A stretch of DNA of 20,996 bases from Xanthomonas translucens pv. translucens DSM 18974 (GCF_000331775.1 NZ_CAPJ01000503.1:1-20996); one strand, 5' to 3'; shown: positions 6,904-14,837, counted from the stretch's first letter. Numbers and translations: made by a program. The notes: generated by a model from the letters alone, not told the origin.

Positions 6904-8958
6904 ATGTCCCAGTTGCTGCCGTCGCCCACGCGGGCGGCGTTGTCGTGCTGCGTCCTCGCCAGCCTGTTTCCCGCCTTCGGCCGCGCCGAGGCATCCGATG
7001 CCATCACCCTCGACCGGATGGTCGTGACCGCCACTGCGCCCGTCGCGCCACTGACCTGGACGGTCGATCCGAAGCTGCCGCGGCAGCCGGTGCCGGCCAG
7101 CGACGGTGCCGACTATCTGAAAACCGTGCCCGGCTTCGCCGCGATCCGCAACGGCGGCACCAACGGCGATCCAGTGCTGCGCGGCATGTTCGGCTCGCGG
7201 CTCAACGTGCTCAGCAACGACGGCACCCTGGTCGGCGCATGTCCGGCGCGCATGGACAACGCCTTGTCCTACATCGCGCCGGAAACCTTCGACCGGCTCA
7301 CCATCGTCAAGGGTCCGCAGACGGTGCGCTGGGGGCCTGGCGCGTCCGCAGGCACCGTGCGCTTCGAGCGCGATACTCCGCATTACGCCATGCCGACCCT
7401 GGAAGGCGAGGCCAGCGCGCTGGTCGGCTCCTGGAACCGCAACGACCAGAACCTGGATCTGCGCGGCGGCAGCCGCGGCGGCTACGCGCGACTGGACGCC
7501 AACCGCTCCGAGTCCGACGACTACCGCGACGGCGATGGCGCGGTGGTGCCGTCGCGCTGGCGCAAGTGGAATGCCGATGCCGCGCTCGGCTGGACCCTGG
7601 ACCCGGACACGGTGCTGGAATTCTCCGCCGGCACCGGCGACGGTCTGGCCCGCTATGCAGGGCGCGGCATGGACGGCAGCCAGTTCCGCCGCCGCAGCTA
7701 TGCCGCGCGATTCGAGCGCACCGATCTGCCCGGCGCCTGGGAGGCGCTGCGCGCCAACGTCTACCTCAACGACGCCGACCATGTCATGGACAACTACACG
7801 CTGCGCCGGCCCAATCCGCAGTCGGCGATGCCGATGCCGATGGCCTCCAACGTGGACCGGCGCACCAGCGGCGGGCGGGTGGAGGCGGAATGGCGTTGGG
7901 ACCGGATCGCGGTCCAGGCGGGTGTGGATACCCAGCGCAGCCGCCATCGCGATCGCAGCGCCAGCGGCGAGGGCGTGTACCGAACGTTGCCGTGGCGCAT
8001 CGATGCGCATTTCGACAACCTCGGCGCCTTCGCCGAAGCCACCTTCGGCGCGGATACCGCACAGCGCTGGATCACCGGCCTGCGCCTGGATCGCGCGCAG
8101 GCCCAGGACAACCGCAGCAGCATCGGCATGATGGGCATGCCCAATCCCACCGCCGGGCAGACCCGCCGCGAGCACCTGGGTAGCGGCTTCGTGCGCGTGG
8201 AGCGCGATCTGTCCGCCAACACCGTTTGGTACGCGGGCCTGGGCCGCAGCGCGCGCATGCCCGACTACTGGGAACTGTTCTCCGCCGACATGGGCCCGAT
8301 GGGCGCGGCCAATGCCTTCGCCGGTGTTCGCCCGGAGCGCACCACCCAACTGGACGTCGGCCTGCAGTACCGCGGCGCCACGCTGCAGGGCTGGGTCTCG
8401 GCCTATGCCGGGCGGGTGCAGGACCTCATCCTGTTCACTTATGCCGACAGCGGCATGATGGGCACCACCACCCGCGTCGACAACGTCGATGCGCGCATCG
8501 CCGGCGCCGAGGCTGGATTGGATTGGCAGCCGCTGCAGGGCCTGACCCTCGGCGGCACGCTGGCCTATGCCTGGGGCGAAAACCGCAGCAACGGCACGCC
8601 GTTGCCGCAGATGCCGCCGCTGGAGTCGCGGCTGCGGGCGGAGTGGGAAGGCCAGCGTTGGTCGGCCGGGCTACTGTTGCGGGCGGTCGCGCGACAGGGG
8701 AGGGTGGCGCCGGACCAGGGCAACGTAGTTGGCCGCGACCTTGGCCGCAGCGCCGGCTTCGCCACATTGGGGCTGAGCGGCGGCTACCGCGTCAGCGAGG
8801 CGCTGCGCCTGAGTGCCGGCGTCGACAACGTCTTCGACCGGCGCTACAGCGAGCACCTCAACCTGGCCGGCAGCGCCGATTTCGGCTTCCCGGCCGACCC
8901 GGTACGGATCGCCGAACCGGGCCGGAACCTGTGGCTGAAGGGAAACTATCGGTTCTGA
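6904..8958 (+). CDS. oprC: TonB-dependent copper receptor, OprC/NosA type
   Basis: A 684-residue outer-membrane receptor that imports copper with TonB energy. A signal peptide ends near residue 29, followed by a TonB-box-like ITLDRMVVTA and the plug domain (VLRGMFGSRLNVL, then GPQTVRWGPGASAGTVRFER). Copper ligands of P. aeruginosa OprC are Cys143, Met147, His323 and Met325. Here Cys113/Met117 (CPARM) and His293/Met295 (HVM) occur with exactly the same 180-residue spacing. Met-rich loops (AMPMPM, GMMGMP, MGPMG) fit copper scavenging. The barrel ends with the usual aromatic Phe. The start at 6904 has GGAG upstream; the open frame extends further upstream but overlaps the DUF2946 gene. It is co-directional with the DUF2946 gene. 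A dead partial copy lies upstream at 6215-6375. Confidence 0.93.
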   Translation: MSQLLPSPTRAALSCCVLASLFPAFGRAEASDAITLDRMVVTATAPVAPLTWTVDPKLPRQPVPASDGADYLKTVPGFAAIRNGGTNGDPVLRGMFGSRLNVLSNDGTLVGACPARMDNALSYIAPETFDRLTIVKGPQTVRWGPGASAGTVRFERDTPHYAMPTLEGEASALVGSWNRNDQNLDLRGGSRGGYARLDANRSESDDYRDGDGAVVPSRWRKWNADAALGWTLDPDTVLEFSAGTGDGLARYAGRGMDGSQFRRRSYAARFERTDLPGAWEALRANVYLNDADHVMDNYTLRRPNPQSAMPMPMASNVDRRTSGGRVEAEWRWDRIAVQAGVDTQRSRHRDRSASGEGVYRTLPWRIDAHFDNLGAFAEATFGADTAQRWITGLRLDRAQAQDNRSSIGMMGMPNPTAGQTRREHLGSGFVRVERDLSANTVWYAGLGRSARMPDYWELFSADMGPMGAANAFAGVRPERTTQLDVGLQYRGATLQGWVSAYAGRVQDLILFTYADSGMMGTTTRVDNVDARIAGAEAGLDWQPLQGLTLGGTLAYAWGENRSNGTPLPQMPPLESRLRAEWEGQRWSAGLLLRAVARQGRVAPDQGNVVGRDLGRSAGFATLGLSGGYRVSEALRLSAGVDNVFDRRYSEHLNLAGSADFGFPADPVRIAEPGRNLWLKGNYRF

Positions 8959-9068
8959 GCGCGCGCGGCGGACGCGTCGCGCGTTTGGATCTCGTGGTCG
9001 GTCACCAGTGCGCCGTGCAGTGACTCGCTCTGCACGGGGGCGCTCGACGCAGGCGATGGTTCGCCCAG

Positions 9069-9110
9069 CGCATGCGGCATCCGCACGCCAGGCGGACGCC
9101 GCATGCGTTT
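9069..9110 (+). terminator. Hairpin between convergent oprC-like and pldA genes
   Basis: Sixteen-base arms at 9069-9084 and 9092-9107 pair with a single mismatch around a 7-base loop, followed by TTT on the plus strand. It sits between the stops of two convergent genes and is the best candidate terminator for the copper pair. The T-tract is short. Confidence 0.5.
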
Positions 9111-9126
9111 CAGGCGTGCCGCAGAC

Positions 9127-10278
9127 TCAGTACCACTCCAGCAGCGACACGCCCAGGCCCACATAGGTGGCGCGGTGGTTGTAGTCGATCATGCTCTCGC
9201 CGTAACCGTCGAACACCTGTACATGACCGCGCAGCAGGTTGCTGATCGGGAAGCCCCAGTCCAGCTGCAGCGCGCCGTGCGAGCGGTCGCCGCTGCGCAG
9301 CGAATGCCGCGCCATCAGCGAGATCTCGTGGCCGCCGCGGTTGTAGGTCAGGGTGGCGTCGCCGCGGCCCATGTAGTCCTCGATGTCCGGGTTGTTGTCC
9401 TGGCGTTCGTTCTCCGGGATCCGGTACCACGGGCGCAGCACCAGCGCCCAGTTCTCGCGGTCCAGGCCGACGTTGAGGATCGCCCGGTTCCAGCTGCGCG
9501 AGAACGGATCGCTGCGGCCGTTGGACTGGTGGGTGAGCTGGATCCCGGTCATCCGCCCCTTCCAGCCGAACAGGCTGTAATTGTTGCGGAACACCAGCGC
9601 CAGTTCCGGCTCGTAGTTGGTCTCGCGGAACGGCCGCGACTGCTCGCTGTTGTAGACCTGCCAACGCGAGCTCTGGGTATAGGCGCCCCACAGGTCGCCG
9701 TTGTCGCCGAAGATGTTCTCCACGATCTTGGTCTTGAAGCTGAGCTGGAACTTGGCTTCGATGCTGTCCAGCGACTCGGGGCTGGTCACCGTGTCGTTCG
9801 GGTTCGGCGAGGACGGCGTCTCGTTCTTCTTGCTGGTCCAGAACGCCGGCAGCAGGTACACCGGCTTGTAGGCGCGCAGTTGGAAGGTCCCCAGCTTGGA
9901 GTCCTTGGCCAGCTCCCAGCGGCTGTCCAGCAGCGAGCCCTTGCCGGCGTTGGCGATGGTGGCGTCGTAGAGGTCGTTCTTGAACAGCGTGGCGGTGCGC
10001 TGGCGGGTGCGCTCGGCCAGGCCGGCGTCCTGCGGGACCGCGGCATCCAGCTGCTGCTTCTGGTTCTGGCTGGCCATCTTCGCCGCCGCATCGGCGGCCT
10101 GCGGATCGGCGACCCGGCGCGACAATGCTTGGTCGTAGCAGGACAGGCGCGCGGCGTTGCTGGTGATCGCGACGCAGGCTTCGGGCGAGGCAGGGGTGGG
10201 TTTCACTTCCTGGGCGTGGGCCAGCGGCATTGCCGCGAAGGACAGCAGCAACAGGGGACGGGCCGGGCGATGGATCAT
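9127..10278 (-). CDS. pldA: Outer-membrane phospholipase A1 (OMPLA)
   Basis: A 383-residue precursor of the calcium-dependent outer-membrane phospholipase, which hydrolyses phospholipids that reach the outer leaflet and is active as a dimer. The signal peptide MIHRPARPLLLLSFAAMPLA is followed by a cleavage site near HA|QE. The active-site segment THQSNGRSDPFSRSWNR holds His250, Ser252 and Asn264. The Ser-Asn spacing of 12 equals that of E. coli OMPLA (His142, Ser144, Asn156). The C-terminus ends in an aromatic residue (LLEWY), as expected for BAM-dependent barrels. About 130 residues lie before the barrel core, longer than in E. coli; part of this (residues 35-60, with two Cys) is a soluble N-terminal extension seen in related proteobacterial homologues. 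A GAGAG ribosome site precedes the ATG. Confidence 0.93.
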   Translation of the reverse strand: MIHRPARPLLLLSFAAMPLAHAQEVKPTPASPEACVAITSNAARLSCYDQALSRRVADPQAADAAAKMASQNQKQQLDAAVPQDAGLAERTRQRTATLFKNDLYDATIANAGKGSLLDSRWELAKDSKLGTFQLRAYKPVYLLPAFWTSKKNETPSSPNPNDTVTSPESLDSIEAKFQLSFKTKIVENIFGDNGDLWGAYTQSSRWQVYNSEQSRPFRETNYEPELALVFRNNYSLFGWKGRMTGIQLTHQSNGRSDPFSRSWNRAILNVGLDRENWALVLRPWYRIPENERQDNNPDIEDYMGRGDATLTYNRGGHEISLMARHSLRSGDRSHGALQLDWGFPISNLLRGHVQVFDGYGESMIDYNHRATYVGLGVSLLEWY

Positions 10279-10336
10279 GCAGGTTCTCTCGAAAATGGGC
10301 GGCGCGGGCGGGGAGTGCGCTGCCGATGTGAATAGC

Positions 10337-10359
10337 CGGCTGCGAAAATACAGCAGCCG
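10337..10359 (-). other. Short hairpin in the pldA leader
   Basis: CGGCTGC and GCAGCCG (7 bp each) flank a 9-base loop in the 118-bp gap between the DUF456 and pldA genes on the minus strand. No T-tract follows. It could be an mRNA processing or attenuation structure, or chance. Confidence 0.3.
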
Positions 10360-10396
10360 CTATAACGGGGTCATCACACGTTCATTTCGCCGCGAC

Positions 10397-10882
10397 TCAG
10401 AACAGCCAGGCCGCCGCGAACAGGCCGACCATCGCCAGCGCCAGGGCCAGTTTGGCGGCGGTGCCCAGTACGATGCCCAGCCAGGTGCCGAGGCCGACCC
10501 TGGTCGCCTGCTGCAGCTGCCGGCCATGCCAGTACTCGCCGGCCAGCGCGCCGACGAAGGGGCCGACGAACAGGCCGATCGGCATGAAGAACAGGCCCGC
10601 CACGCTGCCCAGCAGCGAGCCCCATAGCGCCTTGCGGCTGGCGCCGACGCGCTTGGCGCCGAACACGGTGGCCAGGAAATCGACCAGGAACGACAGCAGC
10701 GTCAGCACCCCGAGCAGCGTCAGCATCACCCAGCCCACCCGCTGGAAACCGTCGGCCCAGGCCGCCAGCAGCAGCCCGGCGAATAGCAGGGGCATGCCCG
10801 GCAGCGCCGGCAGCACCACCCCGGCCAGGCCCAGCAAGACCAGCAGCCCGGCGACCATGTAGTAGATGAACGTAGGATCCAC
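10397..10882 (-). CDS. DUF456 family inner-membrane protein
   Basis: A 161-residue, strongly hydrophobic protein with several predicted membrane segments (about 8-42, 48-75, 85-115 and 130-160). Gly/Pro-rich turns include VVLPALPGMPLL near the N-terminus and FFMPIGLFVGPFVGALAGEY in the middle, typical of DUF456. No function is established for the family. The start is GTG at 10882, with an in-frame ATG eight codons later as an alternative. It is followed 118 bases later by pldA on the same strand and is divergent from the cold-shock gene; nothing in the sequence ties it functionally to either. Confidence 0.85.
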   Translation of the reverse strand: MDPTFIYYMVAGLLVLLGLAGVVLPALPGMPLLFAGLLLAAWADGFQRVGWVMLTLLGVLTLLSFLVDFLATVFGAKRVGASRKALWGSLLGSVAGLFFMPIGLFVGPFVGALAGEYWHGRQLQQATRVGLGTWLGIVLGTAAKLALALAMVGLFAAAWLF

Positions 10883-10909
10883 GCAGTTTGCTCCAGGGCG
10901 ATTTGGGGG

Positions 10910-10939
10910 TTGACAGAAAGGGTGGTTTTGCTGATTGCA
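10910..10939 (+). promoter_or_regulatory. Putative promoter of the cold-shock gene
   Basis: A perfect TTGACA at 10910-10915 is followed at 18 bases by ATTGCA, a poor -10 match. The region is AT-richer than its surroundings. If used, it would give the cold-shock gene a leader of about 170 bases, which is usual for cspA-type genes with regulatory 5' leaders. The -35 is clear and the -10 weak. Confidence 0.4.
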
Positions 10940-11116
10940 TTTTCATTTTCGCCGCGGTAAGTTTTCAGCCGCTGCGTTTGCAAAGGTCACCGTGAATCGT
11001 GGCCCGATGCGGTAGATCCAGTGCGTCGCTACAGCGTTATACCTCGCTTCCTCCTTGCAACCAGCCGCCGAACCCCCGGCGTACCCACCTCTGAGACTGT
11101 TTCAAGGAGTAAGTCC

Positions 11117-11332
11117 ATGACTGACGGCAATCGCGAAAACGGCACCGTGAAGTGGTTCAACGATGCCAAGGGTTTCGGTTTCATCAGCCGCGAGAACGGC
11201 GAGGACGTGTTCGTGCACTTCCGCGCCATCCAGACCCAGGGCTTCAAGAGCCTGAAAGAAGGGCAGAGGGTCAGCTTCACCGTGGTGCAGGGCCAGAAGG
11301 GCCTGCAGGCCGATGCGGTGCAGCCGGTCTGA
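11117..11332 (+). CDS. Cold-shock domain protein, CspA family
   Basis: A 71-residue single cold-shock domain that binds single-stranded RNA and DNA and acts as an RNA chaperone. The RNP1 motif KGFGFIS and RNP2 motif VFVHF are intact, preceded by GTVKWFND. The start at 11117 is fixed by AAGGAG eight bases upstream; the open frame extends 32 codons further upstream without coding character. A leader of over 200 bases separates it from the divergent DUF456 gene. A perfect hairpin terminator follows the stop after 44 bases. Which member of the Csp family it is, and whether it is cold-induced, cannot be told from sequence. Confidence 0.95.
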   Translation: MTDGNRENGTVKWFNDAKGFGFISRENGEDVFVHFRAIQTQGFKSLKEGQRVSFTVVQGQKGLQADAVQPV

Positions 11333-11376
11333 CCGCGGCGCGCGCGCGCCGAGCGCATGCGCAACCGGCGCGCGCA

Positions 11377-11408
11377 GCAAAAAGGCCCGCAGTCGCGGGC
11401 CTTTTTGC
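11377..11408. terminator. Bidirectional intrinsic terminator
   Basis: A perfect 14-bp inverted repeat (GCAAAAAGGCCCGC, loop AGTC, GCGGGCCTTTTTGC) lies between the convergent cold-shock and glycine-zipper lipoprotein genes. The stem has an A-tract on one side and a T-tract on the other, so it can stop transcription from both strands. Confidence 0.93.
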
Positions 11409-11431
11409 GTTGCGGCGGGCCGTGCCAGTGC

Positions 11432-11917
11432 TTAGCGCGGCACCACGCGGCCGTTGACCACGCGCACATAGGTGTTTTCGCGGATCCCGGCCAGGTCGCG
11501 CTGGTTGAGCACGATCACCCGGCCATCGTCCATCTGCACGTGCACGTCGTAGCTGTCGCTGGTGACGTTGTTCTGAATCTGGTTGCCCGCCAGGGCGCCG
11601 GCCGCGGCGCCGGCCACGGCCGACACGTTCTGGTTGCCCTTGCTGCCGCCGGTGTGGTCGGAGACCTCATGGCCGGCGATCGCGCCGACGATGCCGCCCA
11701 GGACCGCGCCGGTGCCGGTGGGCGCGGTGCGGCCAGAACCCACGGTATCGATGCGGGTGACGATGCCGCAGTCCGCACAGCGATTGTCCGAATAGCCGCG
11801 CGACGGCTGGCTGTAGCCGCCGCCACCACCACCACCACCGCCATAGCCGGGGGACGTGGCGCAGCCGGCCAATGCCAGAACGGCGACGGCGCCAGTGGCC
11901 AGTAGATGAATCTTCAT
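11432..11917 (-). CDS. Glycine-zipper lipoprotein (SlyB/17-kDa antigen-like)
   Basis: A 161-residue envelope protein. A lipoprotein signal ends at LALAGC, so Cys19 is the predicted lipidated residue. A run of nine glycines (residues 26-34) follows, encoded by a GGC/GGT microsatellite. Then come a CADC motif (47-50) and a glycine-zipper segment at about 70-113 (GAVLGGIVGAIAGHE, VAGAAAGALAGNQ). The C-terminal part (about 123-160, VHVQMDDGRVIVLNQRDL) is the usual basic tail of this group. Such proteins insert in the outer membrane and affect its integrity. The ATG at 11917 has a strong GAGGAG ribosome site. It is a single gene. The exact function is unknown. Confidence 0.88.
   Translation of the reverse strand: MKIHLLATGAVAVLALAGCATSPGYGGGGGGGGGYSQPSRGYSDNRCADCGIVTRIDTVGSGRTAPTGTGAVLGGIVGAIAGHEVSDHTGGSKGNQNVSAVAGAAAGALAGNQIQNNVTSDSYDVHVQMDDGRVIVLNQRDLAGIRENTYVRVVNGRVVPR
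11816..11845 (-). repeat. Trinucleotide microsatellite encoding poly-glycine
   Basis: Consecutive GGC/GGT codons (five uninterrupted CCA units on the plus strand inside a longer CCN run) encode nine glycines just after the lipidation site of the glycine-zipper lipoprotein. Changes in copy number would alter linker length without shifting the frame. Confidence 0.7.
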
Positions 11918-12070
11918 TATGTGCTCTCCTCGACGGACGGTGATCGCGGCAGATCCGCGTTTGCACGCATCCTGTCCGCCAGTGTGTGAATGCAACGCCA
12001 ATCGCGACGCTGGTGCGGCGCTGACGCGCTGCAGCGTCAGGGGCAATTCATCGGCGAGCGCGATGGCGGG

Positions 12071-12502
12071 TCAGCGGAAATCGCGGTGGCAGGCGGCGCA
12101 GCCGTCGTCGAGGCGATGGGTGAGCTGGTCGAGCGCGGCGCAGCTGGTCGGGAGCGTGGTCTGCGCCGCATCCAGGGTGGCCCGCAGCGTGCGGGCGTGC
12201 TGCTGGAAGCGGCTGTCGTCGCCCAGTCCGGCGAACGCGGTTTCCAGATCGTTGCCGAGCAGGCGCAGCGTCTGCACCCGCGCTTGCAAGTCGGCGGCGC
12301 TACAGCGGTTCTGGGCATGGCTGCGTTGCAGCAGGGCCAGTTGCTTGTCCATCACCTGCATCAGACTGCGCGGGAACTGATCCTGGCGCGCCTGCAATGC
12401 GCGCATCGCCATCACCGTCGCGACCAGGCCGATCAGCAGGCCGGCGAGCAGCACGAACAGGTAGCGCGAGGCGCTGGAAGCGGGGGCGTGCGGGCTGGCC
12501 AT
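12071..12502 (-). CDS. Membrane-anchored cytochrome c'-like protein
   Basis: A 143-residue protein with an N-terminal membrane segment (about 14-34) that would anchor it on the periplasmic side. It ends in GCAACHRDFR: Cys135, Cys138 and His139 form a CxxCH haem c attachment site eight residues or fewer from the C-terminus. This placement at the end of a helical domain (helices around 45-60, 70-95, 97-115 and 120-135) is characteristic of cytochrome c' and c-556 proteins. The start at 12502 is chosen because upstream sequence in this frame is antisense to tcdA. An uncleaved anchor is unusual for the family, which is normally soluble. A role in electron transfer or NO binding is possible but not shown. 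It is divergent from tcdA, 91 bases away. Confidence 0.75.
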   Translation of the reverse strand: MASPHAPASSASRYLFVLLAGLLIGLVATVMAMRALQARQDQFPRSLMQVMDKQLALLQRSHAQNRCSAADLQARVQTLRLLGNDLETAFAGLGDDSRFQQHARTLRATLDAAQTTLPTSCAALDQLTHRLDDGCAACHRDFR

Positions 12503-12593
12503 GGCGGGCGTGCAGGACGAAAGCGCGATAGTACGCCCGTCGCCGGGATTGCGTGGCGCCGCCGCCGCGTCGCCGATGAAATAAACTGCGCGC

Positions 12594-13448
12594 ATGAACG
12601 AACAACTGCGTGAGCGCTTCGCCGGCATCGACCGGCTGTACGGGCGCGGGACCATCGAGCGCCTGGCGCAATGCCGCGTGGCGGTGGTGGGTATGGGCGG
12701 TGTCGGCTCGTGGGTGGTGGAGGCCTTGGCGCGGTCGGCGGTCGGCCATCTGACCCTGATCGATGCCGACGACATCTGCGTCTCCAACACCAACCGCCAG
12801 TTGCCGGCGCTGCAAGGCCAGTACGGGCGCAACAAGGCGCGGGCGATGGCCGAGCGCTGCGTGGCGATCAATCCGGCGATCGCGGTGAGCACGGTCGAGG
12901 CGTTCCTGACCCCGACCAATATCGCCGAGCTGCTCGGCGGCGGCTTCGACCTGGTCATCGACGCCTGCGACAGCTTCCGGGTCAAGGTCGAGGCCATCGC
13001 CTGGTGCCGCCGGCGCAAGCTGCCGTTGCTGACCGTGGGCTCGGCCGGCGGGCGCACCGACCCGACCCTGGTGCGCATCCGCGACGTGTCGCGCACCGAG
13101 CACGACGCGATGCTGGCGCTGATCCGCAAGAAGCTGCGTGGCCAATTCCATTTCCCCAAGAACCCGCAGCGCTACTTCGGCGTGCCGGCGGTGTACTCGC
13201 TGGAGAACGTGCGCTATCCGCAGGCCGACGGCAGCGTCTGCGGACTGCGCCCGCCGCTGGGGCCCGATGCGGCACTGAATCTGGACTGCGGCGCCGGGCT
13301 GGGCGCGGCCACCCACATCACCGGCGCGTTCGCGTTCGCCGCGGCCGGCAAGGCGTTGGAGATGCTGTTGAAGCCCAGGCGGGAGCAGGCGAGCGTGGCA
13401 ACGGCCGCAGTGCAGGCGGACGACGCGGCGAGAATCGATGCGCTCTGA
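12594..13448 (+). CDS. tcdA: tRNA threonylcarbamoyladenosine dehydratase (TcdA/CsdL)
   Basis: A 284-residue E1-like enzyme that uses ATP to dehydrate t6A at position 37 of ANN-decoding tRNAs to the cyclic form ct6A. The nucleotide-binding glycine loop GMGGVGSW is at 33-40, followed by LTLIDADDICVSNTNRQLPA at 53-72, as in the MoeB/ThiF/E1 superfamily. The core DLVIDACDSFRVKVEA at 121-136 and the TVGSAGGRTDPT segment are those of the CsdL subgroup. The enzyme lacks a fused rhodanese or E2-like domain; E. coli TcdA works with CsdA/CsdE, which are not in this window. A TAAACT six bases before the ATG and the absence of a Shine-Dalgarno sequence suggest a leaderless transcript. Confidence 0.94.
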   Translation: MNEQLRERFAGIDRLYGRGTIERLAQCRVAVVGMGGVGSWVVEALARSAVGHLTLIDADDICVSNTNRQLPALQGQYGRNKARAMAERCVAINPAIAVSTVEAFLTPTNIAELLGGGFDLVIDACDSFRVKVEAIAWCRRRKLPLLTVGSAGGRTDPTLVRIRDVSRTEHDAMLALIRKKLRGQFHFPKNPQRYFGVPAVYSLENVRYPQADGSVCGLRPPLGPDAALNLDCGAGLGAATHITGAFAFAAAGKALEMLLKPRREQASVATAAVQADDAARIDAL

Positions 13449-13494
13449 GGCCAATTGCGTTGCAGAAATCAACGCGTTCGCGCTTGTTTAACCA

Positions 13495-13581
13495 CTGTGG
13501 GAGCGACTTCAGTCGCGACGGGCGTTACCGTGAGTGCAGCCGCAACGGATGGCCCGAGGCTACCGGCTGTCGCTGCCACAG
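13495..13581 (+). repeat. REP-like element, copy 3, with degenerate inverted partner
   Basis: The head and palindrome at 13495-13522 match copy 1 at 2166-2192. At 13569-13581 GTCGCTGCCACAG is the reverse complement of the element's first 13 bases with one change, so the whole 87-bp block is a REP pair in inverted orientation with a decayed second member. It lies between the ends of the convergent genes tcdA and tatD-like, a usual place for REP elements. Eleven bases just inside (GGCTACCGGCT) also occur next to copy 2, at 2265-2275. Confidence 0.75.
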
Positions 13582-13632
13582 ACGGCAACGCACCCGACGT
13601 GCCAGCAACTGCCGCGAACCACCAGGTTTGGG

Positions 13633-14418
13633 TCAGGCAGGCTGTGCAGCCGGCGTCTGCAGGCCGAACAACTGCTGCGCGTTGCGCGTGGTCTGTTCGG
13701 CGATCTCCGCAGCGGGCTGGCCACGCAGCATGGCGATGGTGTCCAGCACTGTGCGCAGCCGCGCCGGCTCGTTGCGTTGGCCGCGGATCGACGCGTCGGG
13801 CTGATCCGGGGCGTCGGTTTCCAGCAGCAGTTGCTGCAGCGGCAATTCGGCCGCCAGCCGGCGCAGCCGCTGCGCGCGTTCGTAGGTGACCGGGCCGCCG
13901 AGGCCGATCAGGAAATCCAGCTTGTGCAACTGCTGCGCCTGCTCGGTGCTGCCGGCAAAGCTGTGCACCACGCCGCGCAGACGCCCGACCTTGCGGATCG
14001 CCAGGATCACCGCGTCCACCGCGCGCCGCGCATGCACGATCAGCGGCAGGTCGAACTCGCGCGCCAGCTGCAGCTGGCCGAGGAAGTAGCGTTGCTGTTC
14101 GGCTTCATCCAGTCCTTCGACGAACAAATCCAGCCCGCATTCGCCGATCGCGCACGGGCGCTCGCGTGCGATCCACTCGCCGAGCAAAGGCAGATGCTCG
14201 GGGCGGTGCTCATCCAGGAAGAGCGGATGCAGGCCATAGGCCGGAGACAGGCCGTCGGCCATCGTGCAGACCTCGCGCAGCTTCGGCCAGGACGCCGCCG
14301 TCACCGCCGGCAGCACCTGCGCGGCGATGCCGGCGGCCTGCGCGCGCGCGATCACCGCGGCGCGGTCGCCGTCGAACTCGGCGGCGTCAAGATGGCAGTG
14401 GCTATCGATCAGCCGCAT
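13633..14418 (-). CDS. TatD family metal-dependent hydrolase/DNase
   Basis: A 261-residue TIM-barrel hydrolase of the TatD family, which carries metal-dependent nuclease activity in characterised members. Metal ligands are all present: His7 and His9 in DSHCHLD, Glu93 in GECGLD, His129 in LIVHAR, His152 in VVHSF and Asp202 in ETDAPD. The length is normal. Within the family it is closer to YjjV-type members than to TatD itself by its GECGLD motif, but I do not assign a symbol. It starts six bases after the stop of the small membrane protein gene upstream, so the two form an operon. Cytoplasmic. Confidence 0.92.
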   Translation of the reverse strand: MRLIDSHCHLDAAEFDGDRAAVIARAQAAGIAAQVLPAVTAASWPKLREVCTMADGLSPAYGLHPLFLDEHRPEHLPLLGEWIARERPCAIGECGLDLFVEGLDEAEQQRYFLGQLQLAREFDLPLIVHARRAVDAVILAIRKVGRLRGVVHSFAGSTEQAQQLHKLDFLIGLGGPVTYERAQRLRRLAAELPLQQLLLETDAPDQPDASIRGQRNEPARLRTVLDTIAMLRGQPAAEIAEQTTRNAQQLFGLQTPAAQPA

Positions 14419-14424
14419 CGGGCT

Positions 14425-14664
14425 TCAGCGGCGCATGCGCCGCGCGCTGGACGCGATGGGCTCCGCTTCGGCAGGCGCAGGCGTGCGCGTCTTCCAGTTG
14501 GCCAGCAACAAGGTGCCCAGGCCGAACACGATCTCGTCGATGAAGGGCAGTGGGTCGGGCAGCAGCACGCTCAGCACGAACAGGCCGGCGGTGAGTTTGA
14601 ACAGTGTCGGGTAGCGCAATTTGCCGGCCCAGCGCAGCAAAGGCAGCGTGATCGGGTTGGGCAT
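14425..14664 (-). CDS. Small membrane protein, DUF6116-like
   Basis: A 79-residue protein with one long hydrophobic region or hairpin (about 21-55: FKLTAGLFVLSVLLPDPLPF, then IDEIVFGLGTLLLANW) and a basic C-terminal tail ending SSARRMRR. The LPDPLPFIDE turn and GLGTLLL segment resemble proteins annotated as DUF6116 in Xanthomonadaceae; this family call is from memory and moderate in certainty. GGAGG lies seven bases before the ATG, a strong ribosome site. It is tightly coupled to the downstream TatD-like gene (6-base gap). Function unknown. Confidence 0.78.
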   Translation of the reverse strand: MPNPITLPLLRWAGKLRYPTLFKLTAGLFVLSVLLPDPLPFIDEIVFGLGTLLLANWKTRTPAPAEAEPIASSARRMRR

Positions 14665-14837
14665 GGACGGTCCTCCGGCGAAGTGATGAAAACGCTAACA
14701 CTCTTGATATGGCTGCTTTCCAGGCGTGTCACCAGAGCACGCTGCGGATTTTTACTGAATAGGGAGCGGATTGGTTCAGCTTCGGCATGGTAATCACAGC
14801 GTCGTAGACAACGCGGCCAGACCGCAGGAGAGCAACG

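Noticed and set aside
6865..8349. A 494-codon minus-strand open frame opposite the copper receptor
   Set aside because: It is a mirror frame of the receptor gene with no domain or ribosome site.
9103..10335. A 410-codon plus-strand open frame opposite pldA
   Set aside because: pldA on the other strand has a signal peptide and an intact active site; the plus frame has no recognisable domain.
11816..11845. Phase-variation switch in the glycine-zipper lipoprotein
   Set aside because: The repeat unit is three bases, so slippage only changes the number of glycines and cannot turn the gene off.
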